A DNA stretch of 64,000 bases from an uncultured Bacteroidales bacterium. Its GTDB lineage: Bacteria > Bacteroidota > Bacteroidia > Bacteroidales > P3. The translations under genes and the position numbers were made by a program. The notes under the pieces were generated by a model. The model made no database searches. It was not told the DNA's origin and saw only the letters and a program-made list of their open reading frames with translations. The stretch lies in contig CAJOEN010000012.1 in NCBI GenBank assembly GCA_905233475.1, positions 113,926-177,925 on the forward strand, given 5' to 3'. Below are positions 42,462 through 51,848 of this stretch, piece by piece; positions within the stretch are counted from its first letter, which is position 1, and each line of letters begins with the position of its first letter.

Positions 42462-43916
42462 ATGAAACCACATGCAACATTGATTTTTATATCGGCAGTA
42501 ATTTTAACTCTCGGTTTGCTTTGCCTTATCTTCCCCAAAGGGGGGATAACCGTAGTCGGCACAAAAATAAAAATGCCGGCAATAGCCGATATTCTGAATG
42601 ACAATACCGCACAAAATGAATTGGACATTGAAAAGATGGACTCGATAAAGCATTTGAAATACGAGCAGACTTCGGCACATTCGCATACTAAAGACAGTTT
42701 GATTCATTTTGCGGAATTTATAACCGACAGTAGCATGGGCTTCTCTTTGCCGAACGATGACGTATGCTTTTTCGATAAATTTTTCGCCAAAGCTGAAAAA
42801 GCCGCGTCGGAAGGCAAAGTGGTGCGCATTTTGCACTACGGCGACTCGCAGATAGAGATGGACCGCATTAGCGACATACTACGAGCTTACATGCAAAAAA
42901 CCTTTGGCGGATTAGGTGTGGGACTGATACCTTTTTCCCAGACTATACCGTCATTGTCGGTGAAGCAATATGCCACAGGCGATTTTACACACTACAGTTC
43001 CTACGGTTCCGAAGACATTCCTCGCAACCGCGGACATTACGGACCTATGGCGAAATGCTGCCGTGTAAACAGCACAGCAACGGCAAATATTTCGGCTGCC
43101 ACTTCGGACACACGCGACGGACACCTGAAAAGTTTCTCGAAAATAACGCTACTGTTCGACAATCTGAACGGCAATCTTACGGCAACGCTCTCAGCCAATG
43201 GACATTCGGAACGAAAATACAGTGCCACTCGCGGGGTAAACACCCTCACGTGGCAACTCGACACAGCCGTAACATCGGTATCTCTTACGGTGTCAGGACT
43301 GTCGGACATATATGGGATAATGGTGGACGGTAGTAGTGGCGTAAGTGTGGACAATATTTCGATGCGCGGAGCCTCGGGGCACCAGATTCGTATGATAGAC
43401 AGTATTTTACTGGCGCAGTCGTATGCCAAGATGAACATCGGACTTATAATTTTCCAATACGGAGGAAACTCTGTACCCTATCTTACAAGTCAGGCTTCGA
43501 GGGACAATTATGCAGAAGCAATGGCAAAACAGCTACAACGCCTGCACAACACCTGTCCCAACGCTCAGATACTGTTCATCGGCCCTGCCGATATGTGTAA
43601 AATGGTGAACGGCAATATGCAAAGCTACCCATATATGCAAGAAGTGGTGAACACCCTGAGAAGCATGGCTTTGGAAAACAACGTCGCTTTTTGGAGCATG
43701 TACGACGTTATGGGCGGATACAACTCCATGCTCACTTGGAAGAAGAATGGTTTGGGCGGAGGAGACTATGTGCATTTCTCGCAAAAAGGAGCCGACAAAA
43801 TGGCCTCCTATCTCGTCAATGCATTCCAAACCATGTACGAATTGTATCTCTTCCACAAAGACACAGACCCCGCAAAGTTTAATAAACTATGGACAGAAAA
43901 CACAAAACAACAATAA
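42462..43916 (+). CDS. Membrane-anchored SGNH-hydrolase-like protein (first)
   Basis: This 484-residue protein has an N-terminal signal anchor (residues 5-26) and an SGNH/GDSL fold. Block I is LHYGDSQIEMDR (Ser nucleophile), a middle block is LIIFQYGGNSVP, and block V is GGDYVHFSQKG (Asp and His). These are the residues of esterases and O-acetyltransferases acting on glycans. It overlaps the next SGNH gene by 28 nt and the operon ends with an MBOAT acyltransferase. I infer that it transfers or removes acetyl groups on a periplasmic or surface polysaccharide, as in AlgJ/AlgX- or PatB-type systems. Confidence 0.82.
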   Translation: MKPHATLIFISAVILTLGLLCLIFPKGGITVVGTKIKMPAIADILNDNTAQNELDIEKMDSIKHLKYEQTSAHSHTKDSLIHFAEFITDSSMGFSLPNDDVCFFDKFFAKAEKAASEGKVVRILHYGDSQIEMDRISDILRAYMQKTFGGLGVGLIPFSQTIPSLSVKQYATGDFTHYSSYGSEDIPRNRGHYGPMAKCCRVNSTATANISAATSDTRDGHLKSFSKITLLFDNLNGNLTATLSANGHSERKYSATRGVNTLTWQLDTAVTSVSLTVSGLSDIYGIMVDGSSGVSVDNISMRGASGHQIRMIDSILLAQSYAKMNIGLIIFQYGGNSVPYLTSQASRDNYAEAMAKQLQRLHNTCPNAQILFIGPADMCKMVNGNMQSYPYMQEVVNTLRSMALENNVAFWSMYDVMGGYNSMLTWKKNGLGGGDYVHFSQKGADKMASYLVNAFQTMYELYLFHKDTDPAKFNKLWTENTKQQ

Positions 43917-45157
43917 TTCTGCTCCAGCTTATTGCGGTGGGTTTGTCGGCTCAAGTGGTTACCAGCGAGCTCGAAAGCCAGTATCCGTTTATAAATTTTG
44001 CGGGCGACACACTTGTTTACAACAAAAACTCAATAAAAATCAAGAATTTCTTCCGAAAGTTTGGCAACGCCACCAACGGGAAGAACGGCTCGGTAAACAT
44101 TGTACACATAGGCGGTTCGCATGTGCAGGCAGGCACCCTGTCGCACCGCATACGCACAAATATACTCACGTCGTTTTCGGGAATTACCGCCGACCGGGGC
44201 ATGATATTTCCCTACTCGGTGGGGGCAAAATGCAACAACCCCGCCGACTACAAAGTAGAAAAATCTAATACTCTACAACTTACACGCAACGTTTACAAGG
44301 AACCTCAAAAAGAATTAGGTCTTTGCGGAATAGCTGTAACAGCCTACGACTCAACAGAATGGGTAAAAATAACTCTAAACGAGCCAAATTTAGACTTTGA
44401 AACCACCCAAATTACAGTTCTCGGATATTCTGAAACGGGCAATGTGGCACCATACATAATATTTCACGGTACCGAATACCGTCCCACACGTATCAACTTG
44501 CAAACACGCCGCTACGTTTTCAATTTCCATTCGGTGGTGGACTCCTTTACAGTCGTTATTCCCTGTGAGGAAGAACAGTCCTTCACACTTACCGGTATAT
44601 ACCTTGCCAACCGCAAAAACGGCGTAAGTCTCAGCTCCATAGGCGTAAACGGAGCCGCCACCTGCGACTACCTCGACAAATGCCCTTATCTTGTAAAAGA
44701 CTTGCAACTGATAAAACCCGATTTAGTGATTTTTGGCATAGGCATAAACGATGCCGCCGGCAAGACATTCGACACCGCTGTCTTCCACCGCAACTACCTG
44801 CGCATTATCGACAGTATAAAAACAGTAAATCCTGAATGTGCCTTCATATTCATCACCAACAACGATAGTTACAGAAAGACAGCACGGCGAAAATACGTTG
44901 CCAACAGCAACGCACTGCTGGCACGCGATGTGTTCTACCGTCTTGCCAAGGAAACCGACGGCGCAGTGTGGGATTTATTTAATATAATGGGCGGTCTCGG
45001 CTCCATGACCAAATGGAGAGACGCCAAACTTGGACGTCCCGACCGCATTCATTTCACACCCGACGGATATAACTTGTTGGGCGATTTGTTTTTCAACGCT
45101 TTTCTAAACGAAATTATTTATTCTGACGACGGACAATATGACGAATTTCATTTCTAA
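43889..45157 (+). CDS. SGNH-hydrolase-like exported protein (second)
   Basis: This 422-residue protein has a signal peptide (TTIILLQLIAVGLSAQ) and an SGNH fold. Block I is VHIGGSHVQAG, with Gly replacing the usual Asp of GDS, and block III is FGIGINDAAG. Block V is RPDRIHFTPDGY, and the beta insert RRYVFNFHSVVDSFTVVIP lies between I and III. It is a diverged partner of the preceding gene. It overlaps the previous gene by 28 nt and the following MBOAT gene by 20 nt, so the three are strictly coupled. Confidence 0.82.
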   Translation: MDRKHKTTIILLQLIAVGLSAQVVTSELESQYPFINFAGDTLVYNKNSIKIKNFFRKFGNATNGKNGSVNIVHIGGSHVQAGTLSHRIRTNILTSFSGITADRGMIFPYSVGAKCNNPADYKVEKSNTLQLTRNVYKEPQKELGLCGIAVTAYDSTEWVKITLNEPNLDFETTQITVLGYSETGNVAPYIIFHGTEYRPTRINLQTRRYVFNFHSVVDSFTVVIPCEEEQSFTLTGIYLANRKNGVSLSSIGVNGAATCDYLDKCPYLVKDLQLIKPDLVIFGIGINDAAGKTFDTAVFHRNYLRIIDSIKTVNPECAFIFITNNDSYRKTARRKYVANSNALLARDVFYRLAKETDGAVWDLFNIMGGLGSMTKWRDAKLGRPDRIHFTPDGYNLLGDLFFNAFLNEIIYSDDGQYDEFHF

Positions 45158-46988
45158 CATCCTTTCGTTTGACGACGCACACCCGCTATTGTTCACCCAG
45201 TTCAATTTCTGGGCATTTTTGGCATTGGTTATGGCGGCGTTTTCGTTTCTGCACAACAAACGTCTGCAGCGCAATACATTCCTATTCCTTGCAAGCCTGT
45301 TCTTTTATTACAAGACATCGGGACTGATGGTGCTTTTGCTTGTGTTTTCTACTCTGCTGGGACATTTTGTTGGAGTAGGCATGGACAAAAACGACCAGAA
45401 ACCGTGGGTGCGCAAAGGACTTATGGCAATTGGCGTGACGGTTAATCTGCTGATACTATGCTATTTCAAATACGCCTATTTCTTCACCGACGTATATAAC
45501 ACCATTGTGCAGACCGACAGCAAAGTGGTGAACTGGTTTGCGCTTTGGGCCAACGAATGGGGTAATACCAACCGTTTCGACGCTACCAGGATACTGCTCC
45601 CTGTGGGAATTTCGTTCTTCACCTTCCAAAATATCAGTTACATAGTTGATGTTTACAAAAGACGTATTTCTCACGTTAAAAGCATACTTGATTTTGGTTT
45701 CTACACCTCGTTCTTCCCACAGTTGGTGGCAGGCCCTATCGTTCGTGCCGACCAGTTTGTGCCACAACTGTACAAGCCCTATTTCCTGAGCCGCAGGCAG
45801 TTTGGCATAGCCGTATTTTGGATTCTCAACGGCTTGGCAAAAAAGATAATCCTGAGCGACTACCTTGCGGTGAATTTCGTAGACCGAATTTTCGACAACC
45901 CATTGATGTTCACTCCCTTCGAGAACTTCTCGGCACTTATGGTTTATTCGCTTCAGGTTTACGCCGACTTTTCGGGTTACACCGACATCGCCACCGGCGT
46001 GGCCATGCTAATGGGCTTTTATCTGCCTAAAAACTTCGACTCACCATACAAGGCTACAAATCCTGCTGGTTTTTGGAAACGTTGGCACATGTCGCTGTCG
46101 AACTGGCTTAAGGACTACCTGTACATCCCCTTGGGGGGAAACCGACGTGGCACATGGGTTTCGTGGGCTATCATCATAGGCATAGCCGCCGTAATAGGTT
46201 TTATGGCAAAGACAACTTGGGTTACAGTGATAATTATCGTCGTAATCGTTTCCTTGATAGGTGCTTACGTGCTTCTGCCCAATATCCGACGCGAGATAAC
46301 GACTAACCTCAACAACATGGATACCATGCTTTTGGGCGGACTGTGGCACGGCGCCAGTTTCAACTTCATAACTTGGGGTGGACTTAACGGTATAGGAATA
46401 CTTATCTACAAATGGTGGAAAAAACACGACAAATGTACACGCACTATAGCCACCTTATCGCTGTGGCTTTTATTCTTTATTGCACGCCTTATATGGAATA
46501 CAGCGGCATTACGCGTGGGGTGCGTTTGGACAGGCATAATATTCATTGGCACACTTATCGACTGGCTATACACCTCTTTCACCCTAAGACAGGCGCCTGT
46601 GGCATGGCTCGAACGCGTATGGAGCATACTTCTAACCTTTATGTTCATAAGCTTTACGCGACTGTTCTTCCGTAGCGGCTCCAACCTCGACCCCGCCGAG
46701 GCCAACATCATAGCATGGAACAACGCAAAAAACATAGTACAGAAAATAGGCGGACATTGGGAGTTCAGTCATGTGGTAGGAGTACTATCGAGCTACGGCA
46801 ATATTTTCGCGGTATTCGCCATTGGAATGATAATACACTGGCTTCCCGAACGCTGGAAACGCAAGTACCGTATCTGTTTCGCCATGATGCCACTTTGGGC
46901 CATAGCTATTGCGGCGGTATTAGTGGTGATAATGCTGTACCAGTTTATTACCGCCGATCTGCCGCCATTTATCTATTTCCAATTTTAA
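45138..46988 (+). CDS. MBOAT-family O-acyltransferase
   Basis: This 616-residue polytopic membrane protein (about 11-12 helices) belongs to the AlgI/DltB-like membrane-bound O-acyltransferases. The catalytic His404 lies in LLGGLWHGASFNFITWGG; other family blocks are LPVGISFFTFQNISYIVDVYK, AGPIVRADQF, YADFSGYTDIATG and FWKRWHMSLSNWLKDYLYIPLGG. It should move acyl groups across the inner membrane to be placed on a glycan by the two SGNH partners upstream. It has an insert around residues 340-385 with two extra hydrophobic stretches. Confidence 0.92.
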   Translation: MTNFISNILSFDDAHPLLFTQFNFWAFLALVMAAFSFLHNKRLQRNTFLFLASLFFYYKTSGLMVLLLVFSTLLGHFVGVGMDKNDQKPWVRKGLMAIGVTVNLLILCYFKYAYFFTDVYNTIVQTDSKVVNWFALWANEWGNTNRFDATRILLPVGISFFTFQNISYIVDVYKRRISHVKSILDFGFYTSFFPQLVAGPIVRADQFVPQLYKPYFLSRRQFGIAVFWILNGLAKKIILSDYLAVNFVDRIFDNPLMFTPFENFSALMVYSLQVYADFSGYTDIATGVAMLMGFYLPKNFDSPYKATNPAGFWKRWHMSLSNWLKDYLYIPLGGNRRGTWVSWAIIIGIAAVIGFMAKTTWVTVIIIVVIVSLIGAYVLLPNIRREITTNLNNMDTMLLGGLWHGASFNFITWGGLNGIGILIYKWWKKHDKCTRTIATLSLWLLFFIARLIWNTAALRVGCVWTGIIFIGTLIDWLYTSFTLRQAPVAWLERVWSILLTFMFISFTRLFFRSGSNLDPAEANIIAWNNAKNIVQKIGGHWEFSHVVGVLSSYGNIFAVFAIGMIIHWLPERWKRKYRICFAMMPLWAIAIAAVLVVIMLYQFITADLPPFIYFQF

Positions 46989-47051
46989 AAAAGCAAACAA
47001 TAAAACACAAGTTTCGTCGTTATTATAGCAATAAAAAAAACATAAATTTAC

Positions 47052-47891
47052 ATGAACGCAAAAAACATTATCGTCGGAACCGACTTCTCAAAAGGCTCAT
47101 ACGTAGCTTTGGACGTTGCAACGGACATTGCCAACAAACTGATTGCCAATATAGAACTTATATGGGTATGCAAAGAGAAAAACCTGTTCTCAGACGAACA
47201 GACCGAATCGTTGAGGGGTTTGGCCATGGAAAAATTATCAACTCTTGCCAAGGAATACGGTAAAAAACTCACCAAAACCACCATCGAATGGAAGGTGCTG
47301 GACGGCAAGGTTGCCACCGTTATAGCCAAGGAAGCAGAACGTATCAATGCCTCAATGATAGTTATTGGAACCAACGGTGCGTCGGGATTTGAGAAATACT
47401 GGATGGGAAGTACCGCCGTGCGCATAGTGCAGGAGGCCAACTGTCCGACCCTTTCGATACGCGAAGGTTTCAACTACCACAAAAACCTCGAACGCATAGT
47501 GGCTCCGCTCAACATGACCGAAAACTCGCGTCAGAAAATACCTGTAGTGGCCAATATGGCAAAAATCTTCGGCTCCACAGTACATCTGCTAGGACTTATC
47601 GAACAGCGTTCCGAAGAATCGACAATAGACATATACCTGCATCAGGCCGAGAAATACCTTAGCGACATGGGCATACCTTTCGTATCCGAAAAAATGCTTA
47701 CCAAAAACCTTTCCGCCGACACGCTGGAGTATGCCGAATCCATCTCCGCCGACCTTATTATCATCACTACCGAGCAGGAGAACATACTCTCCACACTTTT
47801 TATAGGAACACACGCACAGCAGATTATTCACCACTCGCTGATACCCGTGCTTAGCTCGCATCCGCGCGACATCGGCAGTTTGGCACGGTGA
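47052..47891 (+). CDS. Tandem universal stress protein
   Basis: This 279-residue cytoplasmic protein has two UspA domains. Domain 1 (1-135) has IIVGTDFSKGS, and its ATP-binding-like loop reads IVIGTNGASGFEKYWMGSTAVRI (G-x2-G-x9-GS type). Domain 2 (140-279) starts ERIVAPLNMTE and lacks the glycine loop (TTEQENILSTLFIGTHAQQI). Such proteins help survival in starvation or stress; the partner is unknown. It is followed by a strong terminator. Confidence 0.9.
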   Translation: MNAKNIIVGTDFSKGSYVALDVATDIANKLIANIELIWVCKEKNLFSDEQTESLRGLAMEKLSTLAKEYGKKLTKTTIEWKVLDGKVATVIAKEAERINASMIVIGTNGASGFEKYWMGSTAVRIVQEANCPTLSIREGFNYHKNLERIVAPLNMTENSRQKIPVVANMAKIFGSTVHLLGLIEQRSEESTIDIYLHQAEKYLSDMGIPFVSEKMLTKNLSADTLEYAESISADLIIITTEQENILSTLFIGTHAQQIIHHSLIPVLSSHPRDIGSLAR

Positions 47892-47930
47892 TATATAGTT
47901 TACAGTTTATAGTTTACAATTGATAGTTGA
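47892..47930. repeat. Short tandem TTTACAG/TTTATAG repeats
   Basis: Units ATAGTTTACAG, TTTATAGTTTACA and ATTGATAGTTGA repeat with a period of 7-12 nt. This is the reverse-complement counterpart of the run at 18533-18587. Confidence 0.55.
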
Positions 47931-47947
47931 TTGTTTTGTGGAAATTT

Positions 47948-47985
47948 ACGGGAGGCTTGCCGTTGGACGGTGTCTCCCGTTTTAT
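47948..47985 (+). terminator. Terminator after the universal stress protein
   Basis: ACGGGAG (47948-47954) and CTCCCGT (47974-47980) form a 7-bp stem with an inner CCGT/ACGG mini-stem, followed by TTTATTG. Confidence 0.75.
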
Positions 47986-48079
47986 TGTTTAGTTTTACAC
48001 CCCGTAAAGCAATAAACCAACCACACAGTCGTTATAATAATGATGCAGAAGAAAACTTTGCACCTTTTTTTGAAAAAAT

Positions 48080-48442
48080 ATGGCAGAACATAACGATTTT
48101 GGAGCCACAGGAGAACAGATGGCACGCGATTTCCTTGTTAATGAAGGTTACACTATCTTGGAAACAAACTGGAGACATCGTTCGCACGAGGTGGACATCA
48201 TTGCCAAAAAAGGCGACATACTTGCTTTTGTGGAGGTGAAGACCCGCAACGGACGTTTCCTTGGCGAACCCGAAGTGTTTGTGTCTCGCGCACAGCAACG
48301 CTCCTACATATCGGTAGCCAACGCATACGTGCAAGGGAACAACCGTATAGAGGAAGTACGGTTCGACATAATATCCATTGTAATGAACAGCAAGGAAAAC
48401 TCAATAAAGCACGTCGCTGGAGCCTTCTCCACCATCGCCTGA
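48080..48442 (+). CDS. yraN: YraN/UPF0102 family endonuclease-like protein
   Basis: This 120-residue protein has the UPF0102 nuclease-fold core: GEQMARDFLVNEGYTILETNWR, HEVDIIAKKGDILAFVEVKTR (the D-x-E-x-K-type E-V-K catalytic strand), and RSYISVANAYV. It resembles Holliday-junction resolvase-like nucleases; its cellular role is unknown. Its last 42 nt overlap tail to tail with the convergent O-antigen ligase gene, so no terminator fits between them. Confidence 0.9.
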   Translation: MAEHNDFGATGEQMARDFLVNEGYTILETNWRHRSHEVDIIAKKGDILAFVEVKTRNGRFLGEPEVFVSRAQQRSYISVANAYVQGNNRIEEVRFDIISIVMNSKENSIKHVAGAFSTIA

Positions 48443-50041
48443 ATAATATTTCGCCCATAGCGCCAGCAATACGGGCATAAGCGTGGAAAACACCACACCA
48501 GCCTCGGTTTCGAGAGTGTCTTCGCTCACAAAAGATATAAGCACTATGCACAGGCATGCCGTGAACAACGCCGACGAAAGTAGTTTTTGCCTGCGCATTG
48601 CCCTGACAAAGAAAAAGATAATTACCGAAAATCCTACAACACCAAACGTAAGCAGGAAAGTGATATACTGATTGTGGGTGCGCATTCCCAAACCTTGTAA
48701 CGGCGATTTCCTTTTGAACAAATTGAGTTCGAATGTGTTGGCCACATTGCCTGTGCCTACGCCAAAAACAGGGTGTGCAGCAAACACTGTCCAACCATTC
48801 TGCCATAGCTCGAAACGCTGTAACAACGATGAATTCCGCACATTTCCGTCGCGACGGTAGCTATCGAACTCAAAAAACATACGGTACAGCATTTTGCCCA
48901 CATCGAACTTGCGGGTATAGTATGGATTTGCTACACCTTGTTCAATAAGCTTTATATCAGATTGTTGCAGCTGCGACACGCCTGCGCTGTCCTTGGTCAG
49001 ACCTTTGGCATTGAGATAACGCACAAGGGTGGGATAAACGGCAAAGGAGTTGGGTGTAAGCGAGTCGATGTGTAGTGCGCTACGTTTAGCCCATTCGTGG
49101 GCAAGTTCCTCGCGGCACACATAGTTATTTATGTAATTGCCCATTTCAATAAACCCATCGTTGGCATGGGTGTAGGTATTTCCCTGAGCCGTAGTAGTCT
49201 CCAATGGCTTAAGCGAAAGCTCCTGCAAATTGTAATAATTGGAGCGATAATGCGAGAAACACAGCCAAACACCAACGATAACCAACGCCAGCAGAGCAAA
49301 AAACACCGCTGCATAGCGGGGTTGCGACTTTCTTTTTATGGCAACCCACCCAAAAAGCACTACAAAAGTAATGGCAAGCACTACAAAAGCTGTGTACGAC
49401 TGTAAAAGTAGCAGAATAAGAGAATAAAGTATTTCGAGCGTAGAAAGAATTGCAATACGCAACAGTCTAAGTTTCAAACAACTATATTTGAAAGTCCTAT
49501 ATATTGCGTACATCAGTATAACTATGGCCATACAAACATTTAGCGAAAAACGTATGTGGGAGAAATGCGGAAAAATATTGCGATATTCAATATCCGGATT
49601 GCAGAGATAACGCGCTATGCCAATTGCCGACGCCACGGCCACGGTAAGACAGAAAATCTGCAAAAGATTGGCTATCTTGCGTCGGTCGAGAAATGTGGAG
49701 GTGAGCACAACTATCGGTATGGCTATCAACGGCAGTTTTTTTCGCAGGTCGTCCAAAGCATAGCTCCAGTCCCATGTAGATGAAAACAGACACCACAAGC
49801 ACCAGATGGCATGCACTGCATACAGGGCAACAAAAGCGTGTAGTAACTTGTTACTCTTGGCGAGATACCATTTTTCGCGGAAACGTCCTTCAACAAGCCA
49901 GTTTGCCGCAAGAAAGATCATTGCGGCACTCATCAGAAACTTTGATGTAGGCATTGCCACCACCAATACCGCCAACAATAAGAAAAATATGTTGTGGTGT
50001 ACCGACTGGCGGGTGAAAGAAATATCCGTTTTACGCCACAT
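48401..50041 (-). CDS. O-antigen ligase (Wzy_C) family membrane protein
   Basis: This 546-residue protein has about 11-12 membrane helices and a large periplasmic loop (about residues 265-395). After that loop comes the Wzy_C/WaaL signature region GMRTHNQYITFLLTFGVVG, with the conserved His. Upstream is AAHPVFGVGTGN, also typical. It should ligate or polymerise glycans on a lipid carrier at the periplasmic face. No glycosyltransferase cluster surrounds it. It follows the S41 protease gene (stop 50048) by 6 nt on the same strand. Confidence 0.85.
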   Translation of the reverse strand: MWRKTDISFTRQSVHHNIFFLLLAVLVVAMPTSKFLMSAAMIFLAANWLVEGRFREKWYLAKSNKLLHAFVALYAVHAIWCLWCLFSSTWDWSYALDDLRKKLPLIAIPIVVLTSTFLDRRKIANLLQIFCLTVAVASAIGIARYLCNPDIEYRNIFPHFSHIRFSLNVCMAIVILMYAIYRTFKYSCLKLRLLRIAILSTLEILYSLILLLLQSYTAFVVLAITFVVLFGWVAIKRKSQPRYAAVFFALLALVIVGVWLCFSHYRSNYYNLQELSLKPLETTTAQGNTYTHANDGFIEMGNYINNYVCREELAHEWAKRSALHIDSLTPNSFAVYPTLVRYLNAKGLTKDSAGVSQLQQSDIKLIEQGVANPYYTRKFDVGKMLYRMFFEFDSYRRDGNVRNSSLLQRFELWQNGWTVFAAHPVFGVGTGNVANTFELNLFKRKSPLQGLGMRTHNQYITFLLTFGVVGFSVIIFFFVRAMRRQKLLSSALFTACLCIVLISFVSEDTLETEAGVVFSTLMPVLLALWAKYYSGDGGEGSSDVLY

Positions 50042-50047
50042 GGTGTG

Positions 50048-51700
50048 TTATTTTTTCAGTATTCTGTTGTACTCTTCATTGTTGGAAAGTACCTCAATGG
50101 CTTTTTTCAGGGTTGGGTCGTACTTAAGCAAACCTTCGGTACGTCCTTTTTCATGATAATACCGTGTAAGTATTTCAGCTTCGATAAGTTGTTTTATTTC
50201 TTCCTTGTTCTTGTCCAAATCAACAAGTTTGTCGCTCTGTAGTTTCTTTTCCAGTTCGGACAGTTCCTGCTCTATGGCCGAAAGATATTTTTCCTCTTTG
50301 GCGGCCTCGCGTAGCACTTTAAGTGTTTTTTCGGTATTGGTGGAATAATCGTATTCTTTGTTTGAAATGTATTTTTTGAAATCCTCGTAAATTTCGTCGG
50401 TTACGCGGAAATGCGAGGCTGGGGCAATGGTTTTGTTTTTGTAGAAGAAGTCCGTAACATAGTCGAACACAAGGTTTTTCTGAAGCAGTGCCACCGAAAT
50501 ATTCGACATGTAGTCTGGTTCCACCTCAACATCGGGTTCTATGCCGAAACCGTCGTACACCGTGCGTCCGTTACGGGTTTTGAAAGCTGTTTTCAGCGAG
50601 TCGGGGACTTTCACCGCTCTGCCGTTCTCGTCGCGGTGGCTGTAGTCGAGAGCCTGAATGCAACGTCCGCTGGGGATAAAATATTTGGAAACAGTGACTT
50701 TCATCTGTGAGTTGTACGACAGTTCCACAATGTTCTGCACCAAGCCTTTTCCGTATGAGCGTGAGCCTATCACCACGGCACGGTCGAAATCCTGCATACT
50801 TCCGGCCACAATTTCCGAAGCCGAAGCGCTGTAGCCATCTATCAGCACAGCTACGGGAATTTCTTTGTCCAAGGGTATTTTGCGGGTGTAATGCTTGGTG
50901 TTTTTCTCCGACACCTTGCCTTTGGTCTGCACCACAAGCTCGCCGCTATTTACGAAAATATTCGCTATGTCCACCGCCTCGTTGAGCAGTCCGCCGCCGT
51001 TCCCGCGCAGGTCAAGGACTACGCCCTTTAGTTTTTTGTTCTGGCTTTTCAGGCTGTTGAAAGCCGCTGTAACCTCTTCAGCCGATTTTTGGGTAAACTC
51101 GTTGAGTTTGATGTAGCCGAAATCGTCGTCCACCAAGCCGAAATACGGTACGGGCTTTAGTTTTATTTCCTCGCGGGTTATGTTGAAGTCCATCGTCTTG
51201 CCCTGCCGTTCTATCTTCATTTTCAGCGATGTGCCTGCCTGTCCGCGCAAAACGCCGCTAACGTCGGACACAGTTTTGCCTTTGGCAGATTCGCCGTTGA
51301 TTTCCAATATCTTATCTCCAGCCTTAAGCCCCGATTTCACCGCCGGAAGTCCCTCGTAGGGTTCGGAAATAATCACGTAGTCGCCACGTTGCGACACCAC
51401 TGCACCTATGCCTCCGTATTGTCCAAAAATCTGCAGTTTCACGTCCTCAATGTCCGACTCGGGAATGTAGTTTGTGTAGGGGTCGAGGGAGGCAAGCATG
51501 GCATCGATGGCGGTTTTAATCAGTTTGCCCGACTCAAGGTCATCAACATAATTGAGGTGCAAGTTTTTGTAAACATTGGCAAAAATCTCAAGGTTTTTGG
51601 AGATTTCGAATGCTTTGTCGGTACTAACTGCCGGTTTCTGAGCCTTCAACGGAAGTACGGCAAGCAGAAATAATGTGATAAACGAAACGGTTTTTCTCAT
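50048..51700 (-). CDS. S41-family C-terminal processing peptidase
   Basis: This 550-residue exported serine protease has a signal peptide (1-20), an N-terminal helical segment, a PDZ domain (about 90-175: GAVVSQRGDYVIISEPYEG, GLKAGDKILEINGES) and a peptidase core. The core includes GVVLDLRGNGGGLLNEAV, the nucleophile region DGYSASASEIVAGSMQD and the Lys base in GSRSYGKGLVQ. The C-terminal about 150 residues form a Lys/Glu-rich helical tail. Tail-specific proteases of this kind process or degrade envelope proteins. It lies upstream of the O-antigen ligase gene with 6 nt between them. Confidence 0.93.
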   Translation of the reverse strand: MRKTVSFITLFLLAVLPLKAQKPAVSTDKAFEISKNLEIFANVYKNLHLNYVDDLESGKLIKTAIDAMLASLDPYTNYIPESDIEDVKLQIFGQYGGIGAVVSQRGDYVIISEPYEGLPAVKSGLKAGDKILEINGESAKGKTVSDVSGVLRGQAGTSLKMKIERQGKTMDFNITREEIKLKPVPYFGLVDDDFGYIKLNEFTQKSAEEVTAAFNSLKSQNKKLKGVVLDLRGNGGGLLNEAVDIANIFVNSGELVVQTKGKVSEKNTKHYTRKIPLDKEIPVAVLIDGYSASASEIVAGSMQDFDRAVVIGSRSYGKGLVQNIVELSYNSQMKVTVSKYFIPSGRCIQALDYSHRDENGRAVKVPDSLKTAFKTRNGRTVYDGFGIEPDVEVEPDYMSNISVALLQKNLVFDYVTDFFYKNKTIAPASHFRVTDEIYEDFKKYISNKEYDYSTNTEKTLKVLREAAKEEKYLSAIEQELSELEKKLQSDKLVDLDKNKEEIKQLIEAEILTRYYHEKGRTEGLLKYDPTLKKAIEVLSNNEEYNRILKK

Positions 51701-51773
51701 CTTTTTATCGGTTTAGAAAAAAGAGTAACGGCGAATGAGGTTTTTTATTTTTTGAGGAGCGCTGTTTGTCAAT

Positions 51774-51806
51774 AAAAAAAGAGGCCACCACAAGAATGAC
51801 CTCTTT
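51774..51806 (-). terminator. Terminator of the M24 aminopeptidase gene
   Basis: A 10-bp stem (AAAGAGGTCA with TGGCCTCTTT on the minus strand, one G-T pair) is followed by a T run. Confidence 0.85.
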
Positions 51807-51848
51807 GTATTTAGTTCTTTCGTTTAAAATTATCGCCTACGAGCCAAT

